Shown: positions 1 through 6,067, counted from the stretch's first letter. The stretch: DNA of 7,119 bases from Planctomycetota bacterium (GCA_021785155.1 JAJYGE010000495.1:1-7119); one strand, 5' to 3'. A program made the numbers and translations. The notes: generated by a model from the letters alone, not told the origin.

Positions 1-654
1 ATCTTGACACACTGGAATGCGTCGGAAATTCAGGCACTAAATCCCGGTGTTACGCTTCCGGACCTGCGCATTTTGGTAGCGCACCGCTCGGATGGTTCCG
101 GTACGACCTATATTTTCACCGGTTATCTGTGCAAGGTCAGTCATCAGTGGAAAACAAAGGTTGGCCAATCCACTTCCGTTCAATGGCCAGTCGGGCGCGG
201 CGGCAAAGGCAATCCGGGCGTTGCCGCTCTTATCGACAAAACTGTTGGCGGCCTGGGCTACCTGGAATATGCCTACGCCATCATGGGGCACTTCCCCACC
301 GCCACGCTGATCAACAAGGACGGCTTTAAAATCCGCCCCTCGATCCCGGCCGTTATCGCCGCACAGAAGGCCGTTGTCGCCAATCTTCCGGCTGATTTCC
401 GTCTGCCGATCATCAACCCGACCGGTCGTACCGCGTATCCGATTTCGGGCTTCACGTACCTGATTATTGATCGTGATCTGGGCTATATGAGCAAAGCCAA
501 AGCCAGAGCCACCGTCAAGTTCATCCACTGGGTACTCACCAAGGGCCAGAAGTATGCCAAGAGCATGGAATACATCAAGCTTGGCTCGCTGATGCGGAAG
601 AAAGTTCTCGCCGAGCTGTCGCAGGTGACCTGGAAAGGCCAGCCGTTGAACTAA
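1..654 (+). CDS. pstS: Phosphate-binding protein PstS of the phosphate ABC importer, 5'-truncated by the window edge
   Basis: This is the C-terminal 217 residues of the periplasmic protein that captures phosphate and delivers it to the PstCA permease. The frame is open through base 1, so the true start, the signal peptide and roughly the first third of the protein lie outside the window; the TTG at 4 is not a start. Family signatures are clear. The phosphate-binding loop RSDGSGTT (residues 29-36 of the visible part) matches the RADGSGT loop of E. coli PstS, whose Arg, Ser, Gly and Thr contact phosphate. It is followed by a GRGGKGNPGVAA segment, GYLEYAYA, and the late YPISGFTYLI strand. The gene ends with TAA at 652-654. 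It is the first visible gene of a pstS-pstC-pstA run, and the hairpins after it suggest that its mRNA is processed or attenuated before pstC. No internal frameshift is seen. The family assignment is very secure. Confidence 0.95.
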   Translation: MLTHWNASEIQALNPGVTLPDLRILVAHRSDGSGTTYIFTGYLCKVSHQWKTKVGQSTSVQWPVGRGGKGNPGVAALIDKTVGGLGYLEYAYAIMGHFPTATLINKDGFKIRPSIPAVIAAQKAVVANLPADFRLPIINPTGRTAYPISGFTYLIIDRDLGYMSKAKARATVKFIHWVLTKGQKYAKSMEYIKLGSLMRKKVLAELSQVTWKGQPLN

Positions 655-660
655 CGCCGC

Positions 661-689
661 CAATGGTTCGACCGCAGGTTCGACCATTG
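661..689 (+). terminator. Imperfect hairpin just after pstS
   Basis: A 13-nt arm beginning CAATGGTTCG faces a 13-nt arm ending GACCATTG around a GCA loop. Pairing is continuous except for one C-C mismatch and includes two G-U pairs. No T-run follows, so it is not a classical intrinsic terminator on its own. It starts 6 bp after the pstS stop, and a 3'-end stabilising or processing role for the pstS message is the likeliest reading (inference). Confidence 0.45.
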
Positions 690-716
690 CTCTCGCAACA
701 GTCAAAGTGAATTCAT

Positions 717-753
717 GGGAGTCCCCACAACGCTTTATCGCGTGGGGACTCCC
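717..753 (+). terminator. Strong hairpin between pstS and pstC, possible attenuator or intrinsic terminator
   Basis: A perfect 12-bp stem (left arm GGGAGTCCCCAC at 717-728, right arm GTGGGGACTCCC at 742-753) closes a 13-nt loop. The sequence after it is T-rich but interrupted (TTTCACTTTT). This is the strongest inverted repeat noticed in the window. Because pstC starts 65 bp downstream, it probably reduces rather than abolishes transcription into the permease genes, or protects the pstS 3' end. The stem is read directly; the function is inferred. Confidence 0.65.
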
Positions 754-768
754 TTTCACTTTTGATAA

Positions 769-786
769 ATGCCATCCATTTGGCAT
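769..786. repeat. Short inverted repeat upstream of pstC
   Basis: ATGCCA (769-774) and TGGCAT (781-786) are exact inverted arms separated by 6 nt. It lies 33 bp before the pstC start, where a repressor or activator could bind or a small leader hairpin could form. It does not resemble the E. coli Pho box direct repeat (CTGTCAT-type). A perfect 6-bp arm can occur by chance, so the functional claim is weak. Confidence 0.3.
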
Positions 787-818
787 CATATGAGAATGTT
801 TTAGTGAGCAGAGTGCGT

Positions 819-1853
819 ATGAATGATGCAAAGAATCCTCCACCGTTGCAAAATCCCTTCATTGATGTTCCGCAAAATGCCGCGCGGCGGCTTGTAGACC
901 GGGCAACCAAAGCTGCGGCTCTCGGTGGCGTATTGCTTACCATCTCGATTCTGGTGATCATTTTTATCGTTCTGATCCATGGATCCTGGATGGCGCTAAG
1001 CCAAATCGGCTGGCATTTTTTTACCACGCAAGCTTGGAATCCAGTACCCGGTCGCGATAAGTACGGCGTGCTGTCATTTCTTTATGGCACCGGAATGACA
1101 ACGTTTTTGGCGCTGCTTTTTGGCGTGCCGCTAAGTATGGGCACCGCGGTATTTATAACCCGTATGGCGCCGCGCTGGCTGGCCGGACCGGTCTCATTTT
1201 TAGTGGAATTGCTGGCGGCCATTCCCAGCATTGCCTACGGTTTATGGGGCTGTTTTGTCATGTCCCCCTGGCTGCAGAATTACCTTGAGCCGGTTCTCTA
1301 TGACGTGCTGCGGCATATCGAAATCATACCCGTGGGCAAATATCCCAGTGGGCGCATCGAGTTCTTCCCCGCCAATCTGGTGCATGGCGGGCCGTCCGGC
1401 AGCGATTTTCTTGCCGGCGGATTGATTCTGACCATTATGATTCTCCCGATTATTACAGCCATCACGCGGGATGTATTGCTGCAGTTTCCCGCGGAAATTG
1501 AACAGGGCGCCTATGGTCTGGGCGCTACATGGTGGCAAACCACCCGCCTGGCCCTGACATACTGTCGGGCCGGAATTTTTGGCGCGGTCATGCTGGGCAT
1601 GGGCCGCGCCATTGGTGAAACCATGGCCGTTATCATGGTCATCGGAAATACCGACCATATCAGCGCGAGTTTATTCGCCGGTGGACAAACCATGTCCGGT
1701 GTGCTGGCCAATGAATTCATGGAAGCGGATCATCCGATATATTTAAGCGCCATGTTTTATGTCGCCCTGGTGCTGATGTTGAGTTCTCTGGTGACCAACG
1801 TCATCGCCCGTGGGCTGCTGGCAAAAATTCAAAGGGAACGCAGTGCGGCATAA
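819..1853 (+). CDS. pstC: Phosphate ABC transporter permease PstC
   Basis: Inner-membrane permease subunit that pairs with PstA to form the phosphate channel. The ATG at 819 gives 344 residues, close to or slightly longer than usual for the family. Upstream in-frame GTG (813, 804) and TTG (762) codons are possible, but none has a better ribosome site; the GCAGAG at 808-813 is weak. After about 35 cytoplasmic residues, hydrophobic segments lie near 36-54, 84-114, 122-148, 199-215, 252-276 and 308-330. The family motif LAAIPSIAYGLWG is at 132-144. The EAA-type loop that contacts the ATPase runs from E228 through AYGLGAT to the GRAIGET segment near 262-268. The loop at about 149-198, between the AIPS segment and the next helix, is fairly long and hydrophilic in its second half. 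The gene ends 27 bp before pstA, so cotranslation in one operon is expected. Confidence 0.95.
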   Translation: MNDAKNPPPLQNPFIDVPQNAARRLVDRATKAAALGGVLLTISILVIIFIVLIHGSWMALSQIGWHFFTTQAWNPVPGRDKYGVLSFLYGTGMTTFLALLFGVPLSMGTAVFITRMAPRWLAGPVSFLVELLAAIPSIAYGLWGCFVMSPWLQNYLEPVLYDVLRHIEIIPVGKYPSGRIEFFPANLVHGGPSGSDFLAGGLILTIMILPIITAITRDVLLQFPAEIEQGAYGLGATWWQTTRLALTYCRAGIFGAVMLGMGRAIGETMAVIMVIGNTDHISASLFAGGQTMSGVLANEFMEADHPIYLSAMFYVALVLMLSSLVTNVIARGLLAKIQRERSAA

Positions 1854-1865
1854 TCCGCAAATACT

Positions 1866-1871
1866 GGAAGG
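1866..1871 (+). promoter_or_regulatory. Ribosome binding site that fixes the pstA start
   Basis: GGAAGG touches the upstream in-frame ATG at 1872 with no spacer, but lies 9 nt before the in-frame ATG at 1881. The later ATG is therefore the better start. The ATG at 1877 is in a different frame. Confidence 0.7.
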
Positions 1872-1880
1872 ATGATATGT

Positions 1881-2759
1881 ATGAGCACAAATCAAACAGC
1901 TCCGCCGGAAAACCCGTTTGTCGGGCGCCGCCCGGGACGCCTCTGGATCAGTCGGGGGGTCATGGCGCTTTGCACGCTTTCAACAGCCGTGGCACTGGCG
2001 GTTTTGTTTGTGGTGCTGGCGTATATCGGTATACGCGGCATTGAATATATGACACCGGCCTTTTTCACCAATTTGCCGCTGCAATCGCCGGAAGGCATGA
2101 GAAACTGCATCATCGGCACGATTATTCTCGTAGGACTCGCCAGCGTCCTGGGCGTCCCGCTTGGCATGTTGTGCGGCATTTATATGGCGGAATATGCCGG
2201 CAAGGGCTGGTTTACCTATCTGGCCCAACTGGTCATGGATTTGCTGGCCGGCACGCCGACAATCCTACTGGGTGTCATCGCCTGGCAACTGGTCGTGGTT
2301 CCCATGCACGAGCAATCCGGATGGTCGGGAGCTTTGGCTCTGGCGTTTATCATGGTTCCCATTGTTGCTCGGGCTTCCGAAGAAATGTTGCGCCTTGTGC
2401 CGCACCCGCACCGCGAAGCCTCGGCGGGATTGGGGGCATCCAAAACGCAAACACTTTTTATGGTCATTCTGCCCGCCGCAAAAGCTGGTATTACAACTGG
2501 CATCATGCTGGCGATTGCCCGTGTCGCGGGCGAAACGGCACCGTTGCTTTTTACCGCGTTGGGAAATGATCAGGCGGTCTATAACCCCAGTCAGCCCTAT
2601 CCATCGCTGACGTTAAAAATATGGCAATACTCCCAGTCCGCTGAGCTGTCCTGGCGGCATCAGGCCTGGACTGCCGTGCTCGTGCTGGTCACAATGGTGC
2701 TGGTATTTACCGCCGCTGTGCGTTTTACCGTCCGGGGCCGCAAGATCAATGTCGTCTGA
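1881..2759 (+). CDS. pstA: Phosphate ABC transporter permease PstA
   Basis: Second inner-membrane permease subunit of the phosphate importer, 292 residues from the ATG at 1881, typical length for PstA. An extended start at 1872 would add only three residues (MIC) and has no room for the ribosome site. Hydrophobic segments lie near 27-50, 76-101, 110-141, 150-164, 198-215 and 262-281. LLAGTPTILLG (121-131) is the PstA form of the family's AGxPSIxxG motif. The EAA-type ATPase-contact loop begins REASAGLGAS (178-187) and continues through LPAAKAGITTG to ARVAGETAPLL (213-223), all highly characteristic of PstA. The gene follows pstC by 27 bp. No pstB follows it: the stop at 2757-2759 is 8 bp from the end of an oppositely oriented gene. 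The ATPase must therefore be encoded upstream of the window or elsewhere in the genome. Confidence 0.95.
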   Translation: MSTNQTAPPENPFVGRRPGRLWISRGVMALCTLSTAVALAVLFVVLAYIGIRGIEYMTPAFFTNLPLQSPEGMRNCIIGTIILVGLASVLGVPLGMLCGIYMAEYAGKGWFTYLAQLVMDLLAGTPTILLGVIAWQLVVVPMHEQSGWSGALALAFIMVPIVARASEEMLRLVPHPHREASAGLGASKTQTLFMVILPAAKAGITTGIMLAIARVAGETAPLLFTALGNDQAVYNPSQPYPSLTLKIWQYSQSAELSWRHQAWTAVLVLVTMVLVFTAAVRFTVRGRKINVV

Positions 2760-2767
2760 CAGGTCCC

Positions 2768-4270
2768 CTATTTGTTCCACCGTTGCAGCACCTTGGCTCC
2801 GATTTGTCGGGCTTGGCGAAAGCGCTTCAATGTGACGGTACGATTGACCACATACTGTTTACCGTTAATTGTTATGCGGTGGGGCTGACGACCTTGGGGC
2901 AGCGGTTCGATGTTGGTCCAGTCAAGGAGCATTTTCTTCAACCCGGGCGAGGGTGGCATATTCCATAATTCGTGCAGAATGGAGAGTTCCACTGTTACGC
3001 TCTGATCCATCAACAGTCGGTGTACCAGCCAAACGCGTTCCGCGCCGTGCAATTTTGGCGCAATAACCACGGCTCGTAATCGCTGGGCCGGCCTTTGTGA
3101 CATCGTCAGTCGCATGAGTTCCACATCCTGTCTGCGGAATCGCGCCCAGTTAAACATGGCTCGACTTTGTTGCGGCGGAAGTTGTGCAATAAGGTAAATC
3201 CAGCGCGACATCGCCGCGTTAAAATTCACGATCTGCAACAATTGCTTCTGCCATGGCATCGCCGACGCCACCTTAATGACCGTGCGGTACTCTGCCGCCA
3301 GTCCGGCTTTCACCGGTTTTGCTGAAGCGTGATGGCTTTCCAGATTGGCCACGGCCCGGGAAAAAACCCGCATCCCGGCGCGTAGCGCCGCCATATCGGC
3401 TTTGGAACTTTCATGGTGCACCGGTGTTGCCGCAGTGGAAGTGGCGACAGTTTTTTCCATCGACACGGCATTTCCCGCCTTGGCTGGAGCGGTTGCTGTG
3501 GGCTTCCAATGCGCCAGTAACGTCGCGGCAAATCTCCGCGTATCGGTCAAATCGGTTTGCCGGTTCATTCGATATAGTGCCGGCACGGAATTGACCGCCT
3601 CACGACCAAATAGAAACAGTTTCCATTGGCGGTGATTTCCACCCCCCCCCAGATGTTTCTCTGTTGCCCAGCGCCGGAGAATCACCATGTCCGCGGCCGT
3701 CGGCTGCCGTTGAAACAGTGCCGCCATGACCGAAAACCGCACCCAAAAAATGTGATCATTCAGCAATCGCTCCATGATTGCATCGGCAAATGGTCCGGGC
3801 AAGGTCGCCAGAGAGCGTATGGCCGCAACGCGATGGATAGACCATCGTGAAAATGCCTTGTTGACAACAGATAAATGGGTGTCCCTCAGGCCCCAGTTGA
3901 ACATGGCCACGCGCTGATTGCGCGGAAATGTCATCACCGCCGCCGCCCATCGCCCGAGTTGCGCATTGTACTGCAGCGCATCACATAACAGTGTCGGGTT
4001 CTGGCGACCGTCCAAGGCCGCATAGTCACTTAGTTGCCCCAATTCTCCGGCCAGCGCCTGCTCAATAACGGCGGTTCGCGTTATCCGGCCGGTACCCGGT
4101 GGTACCGCATGATTCAACGCTTTTTGATACGTGGCAACTGCGGAATCCGGCAGGCTGTATACCGTGCGCATAACGGGCCACAGCCAAAGGGCCAGTATCA
4201 CCAGCACAATGGGTATAATCACCATCGCCGCGGATAACACCCAGGATTTTTCTTCCTCGATTCGACGCAT
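2768..4270 (-). CDS. Single-pass membrane protein of unknown function with two AMFNW helical modules
   Basis: I do not recognise this as a named family. From the ATG at 4270 it has 500 residues; that ATG has a GGAG site 5 nt upstream, whereas the GTG at 4276 would overlap the site. A short charged N-terminus (MRRIEEEK) precedes one hydrophobic helix at about 12-34, so the rest is probably extracytoplasmic or periplasmic, or exposed to the cytoplasm if the anchor is inverted. Residues about 101-204 and 350-453 are diverged copies of one alpha-helical module: each starts YNA or FNA, then RW, a Pro 7-8 residues later, and an AMFNW box (122-126; 371-375). The helical, Arg- and Leu-rich texture recalls HEAT/ARM-type repeats, but this is by eye only. 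The link at about 256-292 is Ala/Thr/Lys-rich and probably flexible. The C-terminus (465-500) holds a short ITINGKQYVV strand pair and a basic helix. It is the last gene of the leftward block, 28 bp after the EVE gene. Confidence 0.8.
   Translation of the reverse strand: MRRIEEEKSWVLSAAMVIIPIVLVILALWLWPVMRTVYSLPDSAVATYQKALNHAVPPGTGRITRTAVIEQALAGELGQLSDYAALDGRQNPTLLCDALQYNAQLGRWAAAVMTFPRNQRVAMFNWGLRDTHLSVVNKAFSRWSIHRVAAIRSLATLPGPFADAIMERLLNDHIFWVRFSVMAALFQRQPTAADMVILRRWATEKHLGGGGNHRQWKLFLFGREAVNSVPALYRMNRQTDLTDTRRFAATLLAHWKPTATAPAKAGNAVSMEKTVATSTAATPVHHESSKADMAALRAGMRVFSRAVANLESHHASAKPVKAGLAAEYRTVIKVASAMPWQKQLLQIVNFNAAMSRWIYLIAQLPPQQSRAMFNWARFRRQDVELMRLTMSQRPAQRLRAVVIAPKLHGAERVWLVHRLLMDQSVTVELSILHELWNMPPSPGLKKMLLDWTNIEPLPQGRQPHRITINGKQYVVNRTVTLKRFRQARQIGAKVLQRWNK
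2912..3223 (-). repeat. Second copy of the AMFNW module in the 500-residue membrane protein
   Basis: Encodes residues about 350-453. Shared landmarks with the first copy, in order, are (F/Y)NA, RW five residues after the N, a Pro in the following segment, R-x0-1-AMFNW, an Arg-rich helix with RAAI/RAVV, and a LLNDH/LLMDQ pair preceding another helix. Boundaries are approximate, and identity is low outside these landmarks. Confidence 0.6.
3642..3650. repeat. Nine-base C/G homopolymer inside a coding region
   Basis: A run of nine C on the + strand (nine G in the coding sense) encodes the Gly-rich stretch at residues 207-211 of the membrane protein. The frame is coherent on both sides. Tracts of this length are prone to polymerase slippage and to sequencing error. 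Confidence 0.8.
3659..3970 (-). repeat. First copy of the AMFNW module in the 500-residue membrane protein
   Basis: Encodes residues about 101-204, the N-terminal partner of the module at 2912-3223. It carries the YNA, RW and VAMFNW landmarks and the LLNDH segment. The two copies are separated by about 145 residues that include the flexible link. Confidence 0.6.
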
Positions 4271-4275
4271 TGTCA

Positions 4276-4281
4276 CTCCGT
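4276..4281 (-). promoter_or_regulatory. Ribosome binding site of the AMFNW membrane protein gene
   Basis: ACGGAG on the minus strand, 5 nt before the ATG at 4270. It includes the GTG that would otherwise be an in-frame start two codons earlier, which argues for ATG initiation. Confidence 0.65.
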
Positions 4282-4298
4282 TGACATAAGCAATGCCG

Positions 4299-4712
4299 TT
4301 ACTTGGTAGATTCCGCCATTGCTAAAACAATTTTCCAATATTCCTCCGGCACCGGCATAACCGACAGTCGCCCCAATCGTGGCAGCTCCCACTGTGCCAG
4401 TCGCGGTTGCGCTTTCACGGTGGCCAGCGTGACCGCAGAGCTCAGTTTTGCACCGGCCCTGATATCCACTACCGCCTGTTTGTCGCTGCCTCCATCCGGG
4501 TCGGCGTATGCATCAGACAATGCTGTGGCCAATCCCACGATGGCTTTTTCCGCCCCGGTATGATAAATCATCAGGCTATCGTTCTTTTTTATCTGTCGCA
4601 GATATTTCAGCGCCAGATTGTTGTTGACGCCGTTCCAGATGGTTTTGCCGTCGCGCACAAGATCATCAAAGCTGTAATCATCGGGTTCGGTTTTCACAAG
4701 CCACTTGGCCAT
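4299..4712 (-). CDS. EVE-domain protein (thymocyte nuclear protein 1-like)
   Basis: A 137-residue single-domain protein, the usual size for bacterial stand-alone EVE proteins. It opens with the family signature WLVKTEPDDYSFDDL (4-18), followed by WNGVNNNLALKYL (26-38), a MIYHTGAEKAIVGLA strand-turn-strand near 48-62, and the family's C-terminal PRLGRLSVMPVPEEYWKIVL segment. EVE folds are related to PUA and YTH domains and are thought to read modified bases in DNA or RNA; the ligand here cannot be told from sequence. The start is firm: AAGGAG lies 7 nt before the ATG at 4712. It sits between ricT, a factor tied to RNA processing, and the AMFNW membrane protein gene, from which it is separated by 28 bp, so cotranscription with the latter is likely. 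A nucleic-acid-related role beside RicT is plausible but inferred from position only. Confidence 0.93.
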   Translation of the reverse strand: MAKWLVKTEPDDYSFDDLVRDGKTIWNGVNNNLALKYLRQIKKNDSLMIYHTGAEKAIVGLATALSDAYADPDGGSDKQAVVDIRAGAKLSSAVTLATVKAQPRLAQWELPRLGRLSVMPVPEEYWKIVLAMAESTK

Positions 4713-4719
4713 GGGTTTG

Positions 4720-4725
4720 CTCCTT
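4720..4725 (-). promoter_or_regulatory. Strong ribosome binding site of the EVE gene
   Basis: AAGGAG on the minus strand with a 7-nt spacer to the ATG at 4712. It is the best Shine-Dalgarno sequence in the window and fits independent, efficient translation of this small protein. The 80-bp gap it lies in also holds an AT-rich stretch (about 4732-4751) that could contain a promoter, but no convincing -35/-10 pair was found. Confidence 0.75.
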
Positions 4726-4792
4726 GCACTTATAAATTACAATTAAATTTACCACGCCACCGGCGGTGCCCCCGCGCGATGAAAGGCAATGC

Positions 4793-6067
4793 TCACGGCT
4801 CTATCGACGGCGGTTTGGGTGCCTGCGGATTGGTATTGGCGGATGGACCATCGCGCGGCGGCCGATTTTGTCCCTGGCGCTGCTGGGACTGCTGGGAGCC
4901 GCGATTGCCACGATTTTTGCCGCCGGCAGTGTTGTTGGCATTGTTGCGTTGCGGCGGACCTCCGGCGTTCCGCGAGTCTCGACGTGGTTGACTTTGCGGT
5001 GTGCTATTTTGTGGCCTGGCAACAGGGCGACCGGGGCCTTGGTCCGGTGGCTTGCGGGTTTCCGGGCTGCGGCGCGGCAACTCCGGGGCGGCAGTCTGTC
5101 CATCACCGGGAAACTGCATCGCCCGCCCACTGGAATTCAGGGGCTTGGCGAGATCAAAGGCCTCAATACTCTCCATCGGCACCGCCGCCTGATTGCCGTT
5201 GTCATATTCCAGCAACACCAATTGGGTAAGAATTTGTCCGTCCAGCACCCATGCTTCCCCATCAGCGGTGCGAACGCGCGAATGTTTCCGGGGCAAACGT
5301 TTGCGCAAATCCTCATAGGTTTCATCTTCATAACGCAGGCAACACATTAATCGTCCGCAGCGGCCACTGATTTTCGCGGGATCCAGTGTGGCTTTCTGCA
5401 CTTTAGCGGCGCGCATGGAAATGGGTGTAAGCACTTTGAGAAATTGCTTGCAGCAACAATGCTGGCCGCACTTTTCATAATCCGCCACGAGTCGGGCCTC
5501 ATCGCGTGCGCCCACCTGCCGCAGATCAATGCGCGCATGAAGCTGATGCGCCATATCCCGCACCAGAGACCGGAAATCCACCCGATGCTCACTGATAAAG
5601 TAAAAAATAACCTTTTCGCCGCCAAGCAGAAATTCCACATCCACTATTTTCATCGGCACGCGGTGTACTTCCACCATGCTGCGGGAGATTTTCAGGTATT
5701 CACCGCGCTGACTGTCCAGTCGCTGCTGTTCGGCAATATCTTGCGCTGTGGCCACGCGCAGAACCCGGCCACTGTCAGAAAATGGAAAATCTTTGCCACC
5801 GGATTGATCAATGTAATCCAGAAGTCTGTCGCGCGTGATGGATTTGTTGCAGCCGCCGTTACCGCATACCGTTGTCAACATCTCCGCCATCTCCACGCCC
5901 CGGTTCGTGCGTACCACCATGCGTGACCCGCACCCCACCTTCTCCTTGACCTCACTTTGAAATTCACCGATCAGTTTCAGGTAGCCATAACGTACAACCA
6001 TTGTTTTTGGTGGCGGCGGGGGGGGAACCACCGGATCCAACGGCATAATTTCCAGCGAAATCGGCAT
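4793..6067 (-). CDS. ricT: RicT/YaaT-type PSP1 iron-sulfur RNA-processing factor with extended C-terminal tail
   Basis: Homologue of B. subtilis RicT (YaaT), which works with RicA and RicF in an Fe-S complex that directs RNase Y to mRNAs. From the ATG at 6067 it has 424 residues against about 275 in B. subtilis. The PSP1-type core lies at about 138-260: KIVDVEF, HRVDFRSLVRDMA, RIDLRQVGARDEARL, then cysteine clusters C200, C204-C206 and C237, C242, C243 in KISGRCGRLMCCLRYE, which match the family's CGxxxCC and CGRLMCC sites. The N-terminal half has extra cysteines (C46, C68, C73) and an insert at about 68-98 before GRVLRVAT. Residues about 311-424 form a low-complexity tail rich in Pro, Arg, Asn, Gln and Gly. 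The start is uncertain: ATGs at 6046 and 6001 are alternatives and none has a strong ribosome site. A still longer frame to 6301 would overlap ilvE and is unlikely. It follows ilvE by 109 bp. Confidence 0.9.
   Translation of the reverse strand: MPISLEIMPLDPVVPPPPPPKTMVVRYGYLKLIGEFQSEVKEKVGCGSRMVVRTNRGVEMAEMLTTVCGNGGCNKSITRDRLLDYIDQSGGKDFPFSDSGRVLRVATAQDIAEQQRLDSQRGEYLKISRSMVEVHRVPMKIVDVEFLLGGEKVIFYFISEHRVDFRSLVRDMAHQLHARIDLRQVGARDEARLVADYEKCGQHCCCKQFLKVLTPISMRAAKVQKATLDPAKISGRCGRLMCCLRYEDETYEDLRKRLPRKHSRVRTADGEAWVLDGQILTQLVLLEYDNGNQAAVPMESIEAFDLAKPLNSSGRAMQFPGDGQTAAPELPRRSPETRKPPDQGPGRPVARPQNSTPQSQPRRDSRNAGGPPQRNNANNTAGGKNRGNRGSQQSQQRQGQNRPPRDGPSANTNPQAPKPPSIEP
6018..6025. repeat. Eight-base G/C homopolymer near the ricT start
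   Basis: Eight G on the + strand (eight C in the coding sense) encode part of a run of six prolines at residues 15-20 of RicT. If the real start is the ATG at 6001 the tract would be 5' leader, not coding. Confidence 0.75.

Noticed and set aside
762..791. Promoter for pstC with TTGATA as a -35 element
   Set aside because: The -35 is plausible, but the hexamer at usable spacing (TCATAT) matches the -10 consensus at only three of six bases.
762..818. TTG start at 762 extending PstC by 19 residues
   Set aside because: It begins in the T-rich tail of the strong hairpin, has no ribosome site, and its added residues are unlike PstC N-termini. The ATG at 819 is preferred.
655..818. Pho box upstream of pstC
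   Set aside because: No CTGTCAT-like direct repeats with 11-bp spacing were found; the motifs present are inverted repeats.
37..843. 268-codon open frame on the minus strand across pstS and the following gap
   Set aside because: It is antisense to a confidently identified pstS, spans the intergenic hairpins, and its translation resembles no protein family I know.
4756..4770. Small GC-rich hairpin after ricT as an intrinsic terminator
   Set aside because: Only four continuous base pairs (CACC/GGTG) around a 3-nt loop, and the following AT-rich stretch is not a T-run.
4407..5350. Long open frames on the + strand opposite the EVE gene and the ricT tail
   Set aside because: They run antisense to confident genes, and the GC-rich low-complexity ricT tail leaves several frames free of stops by composition. 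No ribosome site or recognisable domain.
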